A DNA stretch of 64,000 bases from Adiantum capillus-veneris (Eukaryota; Streptophyta; Polypodiopsida; Polypodiales; Pteridaceae): positions 107,638,549-107,702,548 of the forward strand of contig CM043953.1 of assembly GCA_014529385.2 (NCBI GenBank), written 5' to 3'. Positions 60,031-64,000 of this stretch are shown here, one piece after another. Each line of letters opens with the position of its first letter. Position 1 is the first letter of the stretch. Under the pieces are notes generated by a model. It was given only the letters and a program-made list of their open reading frames with translations. It was not told the DNA's origin and ran no database searches. Both the position numbers and the translations under genes were made by a program.

Positions 60031-61900
60031 AATCCGCCCTGGAGTGATGCGATGAATGAGAGATGGCACATGATTAAAGGGAAGAGCCATGCCCTAAGGA
60101 CATGATCTGTCCACAAAGGGGAGTAAGCCCAAAGCTTTGCGAAAAGATTCGAACTTCTCACAAGGAAATGCCTTTGTGAAAAGATCTGCAAGGTTGTCCA
60201 GTGTTGGCACATAAGCCAAGTTGGTCTCTCCTACTAAGAGCCTCTCCCTGACATAGTGGTAATGCACCTCAATATGCTTTGTGCAAGCATGAAAATCTGG
60301 GCTCCTCACAACTCCCAATGTGCTCTAACTGTCAATGTAGATAGTGTTGGCAATGTCTTGTCCAACACCCAAATCATTCATAAGGCATCTAAGCCATACA
60401 CACTCAACTATAGCTATGAAGAATGCCCTGTACTCAACCTCACAACTAGAAGTCGTCACAGTAGGTTGCTTCTTACTCAACCATGATATACATGAACTGC
60501 AAAACATGAAACAAAAACCACTTGTGGTGGACACTCGTGTGTCCAAACAACCAGCCCAATTTGAGTCCAAAAAAGCATGTAAGTCTGGCGGCAATGATCC
60601 CCCCTTGGGACAAAACAAGCCAAGATGCAAAGTGCCACTCAAGTAACGAAAAATCCTCTTGATTGCCTGCCAATGCTTAGACCTTGGGCTATGCATAAAT
60701 CTACTGAGCTATGAGACAGCAAACTAAATATCCGGCCTCGTGTTGCATACATAAATGAGGCACCCAACATTAGTCCCTGGTAAAGAGTGGCATCAGCAAG
60801 ATCACCAGCATCATGTAGACTCAACTTCAAACCTGTTTCCATGGGAGTGGCAATAGGTTTGCAATCCTCAAGTCCAAACTTACATTGCAATGTCTCTATG
60901 TAACATTTCTGATTCAACACCATACCACCATCACACTGCTTAAACTGTATGCCCAAGAAATGATGCAGCAACCCCAAATCTTTCATCTTGAAAGTAGCAA
61001 TCAAATCAGCCTTAAATTCAGTAATATGTGCCTAATTGGGACCAGTGATTAGCAAATCATCCACATAAAGAGCAGCAATGAGAAGTACACCACCCTCACG
61101 CTTGACATACAATGTGTTTTCAATTGAAGTGTTACGAAAGCCTCGTTTGACCAAATGACTGTCAGCTTTCTCATACCAAGCATGAGGAGATTGCTTCAAC
61201 CCATACAAAGCCTTCTTACATCTGCACACTTTGTCCTGTTGTCCTTTCTTGACAAACCTGCAAGGCTGCATTACATAGACTTCCTAAAAAATATCACCAT
61301 TCAAGAAAGCAGTAACAATATCGGATTGATGTACATCCCAACCAAAATGAGCTGCCAATGCACATAGAAAATGAACAATAGTCATACGACAAGTCGGAGA
61401 AAATTTTTCTTCATAATCTATGCCTTTCTGTTGTGCATAGCCTTTTGCAACAAGTCGAGCCTTATGGCGATCAACCTCACCATCCGGCTTGCGTTTTAAC
61501 TTGTAAACCCACTTTGTACCAATGGCCTTTTTGCAAGGAGGCAAATCACACAAAGTCCATGTGTCATTCTCTATAAGTGCATCATATTCTAATTGCATGG
61601 CAGCCATCCAATGTTTTGAATTATGTGCTTCATCAAAAGACAGAGGTTCCTCAACATCATGTAAGCTAGACACAGCCAAAGCATAACAATATGATGCATA
61701 CGATGCATGGCAAGAGCCTAAACGAGTGCGACTAGACAAAAGTGTATCCAATTTATTGTCACACAATGTATGCACCAGCTATTTTGGCATACCTCTAGCC
61801 TGCTCATTTTCAGCCCTTTCCTCATCATGTACACCCTGCATCAGTAATAGGCTGATCTGTAACATTTTCAAAAACCCCCATAGGTTGTAAATTTCTCATT
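60031..61900 (-). pseudogene. Copia-3 reverse transcriptase and RNase H remnants
   Basis: KAIGTKWVYKLKRKPDGEVD and HKARLVAKGYAQQKGIDYEE (near 61,420-61,510), KKALYGLKQSPHAWYEKADS, LLIAALYVDDLLITGPN and KHWQAIKRIFRYLSGTLHLG. The catalytic YVDD is still readable, and HACTKHIEVHYHYVRERL marks the 3' end of RNase H (near 60,240-60,300). Confidence 0.85.
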
Positions 61901-61964
61901 GGAATTTACATTCGAACTTCCACCACTGAAAAGAGGTGGAAAGTGTCATATATGTTCTATGAGC

Positions 61965-62761
61965 TTACATTACTGTCTCTAGTACATGATAGCAAGGGCC
62001 GAACAGAATCTTCCAGAAACACAACATCTCGTGAAACCAAAATACATTTTTTTGTGGATGATACCGTCTGTAATTTTTGCTTTCAACAGTATAACCAACA
62101 AAAATACATTTGACAGCCTTATCATCCAATTTTTTGCGTTGTGTTTGTGGCACCAAAGCATATGTCAAACAGCCAAAAATATGCATGTGCTCAATAGAAG
62201 GCTTTCTATCATGCCATGCTTCATATGGAGTCATAGACTGCAAAACTTTTGTAGAATACCTGTTAAGTACATAAGTGGAACACATGATGGCCTCAAGCCA
62301 AAACGAATGAGGCAAAGCTTGATTTTGACCATACATCATGCCAGTTCCATAAGTAACCTATTTTTCCTTTCAGCAACATGGTTTTGATGAGACATATAAG
62401 ACATTGTATATTGGTGTTTTATCCCACGACTAGCCAGAAATGCATTAAATTCATGAGACATATACTCCCCCTTGATCAGAACGGAGGGTGTCCATAGTAC
62501 ATTTCAAGACATTTTCAGCCATAGCCAAAAATTATTTGAAGCACATAATTACTTCGGACTTCACTTTAAGCGGATATACCCATGCATGCCTGGAGTAATC
62601 ATAAATAAAATTCACAAATTAAAGGTAATTTCCCAAGGATGAGTTTTCATGAGCCCACAAGCATCACTATGCACAAGCTACAACCTGCATGTGGCCCTAA
62701 CTGAACCATCCTTCAAAAACTTAGAATGCTGCATCTTAGCCAAAATACAGCCTTCACAAAC
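61965..62761 (-). pseudogene. Copia-3 integrase C-terminal remnant
   Basis: ALPHSFWLEAIMCSTYVLNR and TPYEAWHDRKPSIEHMHIFG, followed by TQRKKLDDKAVKCIFVGY. This is the end of the Copia integrase and the following linker. Confidence 0.8.
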
Positions 62762-62965
62762 GTTGGAAAGGGGGAAGGGGAAAAAACACCCAGCACACAA
62801 TCTAGCTGCCTCTCTATAGCCCAGGGAATATCCGACACCCCTAACCACAACAAACTAGCACATGCCATACACCTATTGCACACAATTCAGCTCACACACT
62901 TGATAATTAAGCAATTGATACCACCATCCCAGATTCCTACCCGCTTCCCACGCTTCCACAACCCA

Positions 62966-63015
<50 letters not shown>

Positions 63016-63140
63016 CACAGATTGTGGGGCACACTGCCAACGCACACCGGCACCACTCACACTGGAGACAAGAAGGAATAAGTGGATAGAAACGGCACAA
63101 AAAACAATCTGGCAATGATACTATCCCTACTTCAAAACAA
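62762..63140. other. Spacer with (CT)~22 microsatellite
   Basis: Begins abruptly at the Copia-3 edge with GTTGGAAAGGGGGAAGGGG. A CT run occupies 62,969-63,012. No gene is seen. Confidence 0.6.
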
Positions 63141-64000
63141 TCTCAATACACAATCTTTGAGAGACACCCTTTCGGACCTGCTGAGCACCCACTGCTCCTC
63201 CTTACTGATACATGACCTAAATGGCTTTCAAAACATGAGGTGAAGCCCTCGTTGGCTTCTCTTTGCCTTGGTGCCCTTGTCCGTGACCATCTGCAGGTCT
63301 CGATCCCCCAATAGCTCTTCTTATGCACCCCATGATTCCACCCCTTTCGAACCCGTCCTTGGGGGCTCTCCTTAGCCGTTACAGGTGCACCTTTTGGCCC
63401 TGACGACCTACAGCCCACTCTTCAAAAATCACGCGCCATCCTTGGCTCCCTGTGCTTATGGCGGCCTCCAGTTCTTGCAACTGCCAGCCCTCTTAGCGGC
63501 TCACCTGCTTTGATAAGCCTTTGCCAACCCACCAAGCTCTAGAGCGCCCAAGTGGCTCTCTTCAGCTTCTATCAATGATGCCATTCAACCTCTGTCCGGC
63601 TGCCCCCATGTCGTTTTCAGCCCCCCAGGTGGCCTCCTTTAGCCCTTTGGCGGCCCCTTGCATGCAAGTCTACTGCCCTAAGGTGATGTCCCTTCTCTGA
63701 CAGACCCTAGCTGCCCTTCATATGGCCACCCTCTCTCTCTCCTTCAGCCTTCTGTTGATGGCCCCCTTTACCTGATGGGCTACCCACTCTGTCATGCAAC
63801 CCTCTCCCCGGAATATAACTCCGACTCTTGGTGTCTTGCTCCTGCCAAGGGCACCCCCATGTCCTGGCCATGCAAGTGGCCCCACCTTCTCCTGCAAGTC
63901 GACCCTCCAGATGGTGCAACCTACCTTTTCTTTTCTTGCCCCCTCATGCTCTCTTCCCATGCTGCATGCAGTGCCACCTCTTCCAGACGACGACAGTCCA
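63141..64000. other. GC-richer, pyrimidine-rich region of unknown nature
   Basis: Markedly richer in C and G than the rest, with many words such as GGCGGCC, GCCCCC, TTGGC and GCATGCAAGT, giving a loosely repetitive texture (for example CATGCAAGTCTACTG near 63,660 and CATGCAAGTGGCC near 63,870). Frames of 70-90 codons on the minus strand show only composition-driven Gly/Arg/Lys-rich sequence. I see no recognisable gene; it could be the edge of another repeat that continues past the window. Confidence 0.4.

Larger units (their letters stand above)
59955..62761 (-). mobile_element. Copia-3: internal piece of a Ty1/Copia element with an LTR end
   Basis: It begins with the inner 76 bases of the 3' LTR (59,955-60,030, ending ATGGTAACA), then a polypurine tract, RNase H, RT and part of the integrase on the minus strand. 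It stops at about 62,761 within the integrase/pre-integrase region, so gag, protease and the 5' LTR are absent. It is the same family as Copia-1 and Copia-2. It is broken at several places. Confidence 0.85.

Noticed and set aside
63143-63960. Gly/Arg/Lys-rich frames of 70-90 codons on the minus strand
   Set aside because: Composition-driven frames in GC-rich DNA without domains, splice sites or start context.

Overview
The window looks like nuclear DNA from a land plant with a large, repeat-filled genome. The evidence is plant-type Ty1/Copia and Ty3/Gypsy elements with plant primer sites (initiator tRNA-Met, tRNA-Asp), a plant-transposon-like WP domain, spliced AT-rich gene relics and no bacterial features. 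A fern or lycophyte is my guess, from the feel of the families only. I see no intact host gene and no tRNA or rRNA gene.

Left part (1-17,000). Two decayed, outward-facing genes flank about 10 kb of satellite-like DNA. The minus-strand relic (1,220-3,871) is unfamiliar, has an ILDG-x-H motif and one visible intron. The plus-strand relic (13,839-16,986) begins with a WP-type domain known from plant transposons and carries an RNase H-like block resembling DUF7869 proteins. Around and between them one core motif, TCCACCACTTGTCCAA, recurs in the same orientation: in diverged form (1-720), as an approximately 442-bp higher-order repeat of seven monomers (3,945-9,545), and as an approximately 316-bp repeat (12,260-13,760). 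One reading is a very large decayed DNA transposon whose internal repeats could be protein-binding sites.

Middle part (17,500-28,200). A broken plus-strand Ty3/Gypsy element (Gypsy-B) has gag, protease, RT, RNase H and integrase remains, followed by a second retropepsin-like reading frame beyond the integrase and a probable 3' LTR with a TATA box.

Nested zone (28,400-50,800). An unidentified lysine/glutamate-rich, coiled-coil coding sequence is split by a 19.6-kb insertion. The insert is a minus-strand tandem Gypsy-A pair (LTR-internal-LTR-internal-LTR, tRNA-Asp primer sites, near-perfect 5-bp target duplication). Both internal copies keep gag and a 3' WVP-motif frame, and one keeps a protease-like part; neither has RT, RNase H or integrase. 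A complete-looking but broken Copia element (Copia-1, 36,118-41,234) sits inside the middle LTR with its own 5-bp duplication.

Right part (50,800-64,000). Two more partial Copia copies of the same family (Copia-2, Copia-3) bracket a plus-strand Gypsy-C relic. Gypsy-C is a relative of Gypsy-A that still has an integrase segment, the WVP frame and a 3' LTR. The last 1.2 kb is CT-microsatellite and GC-richer DNA I could not assign. By eye the Gypsy-A LTRs differ more (about 9% over the first 160 bp) than the Copia-1 LTRs (about 4%), which fits the nesting order.
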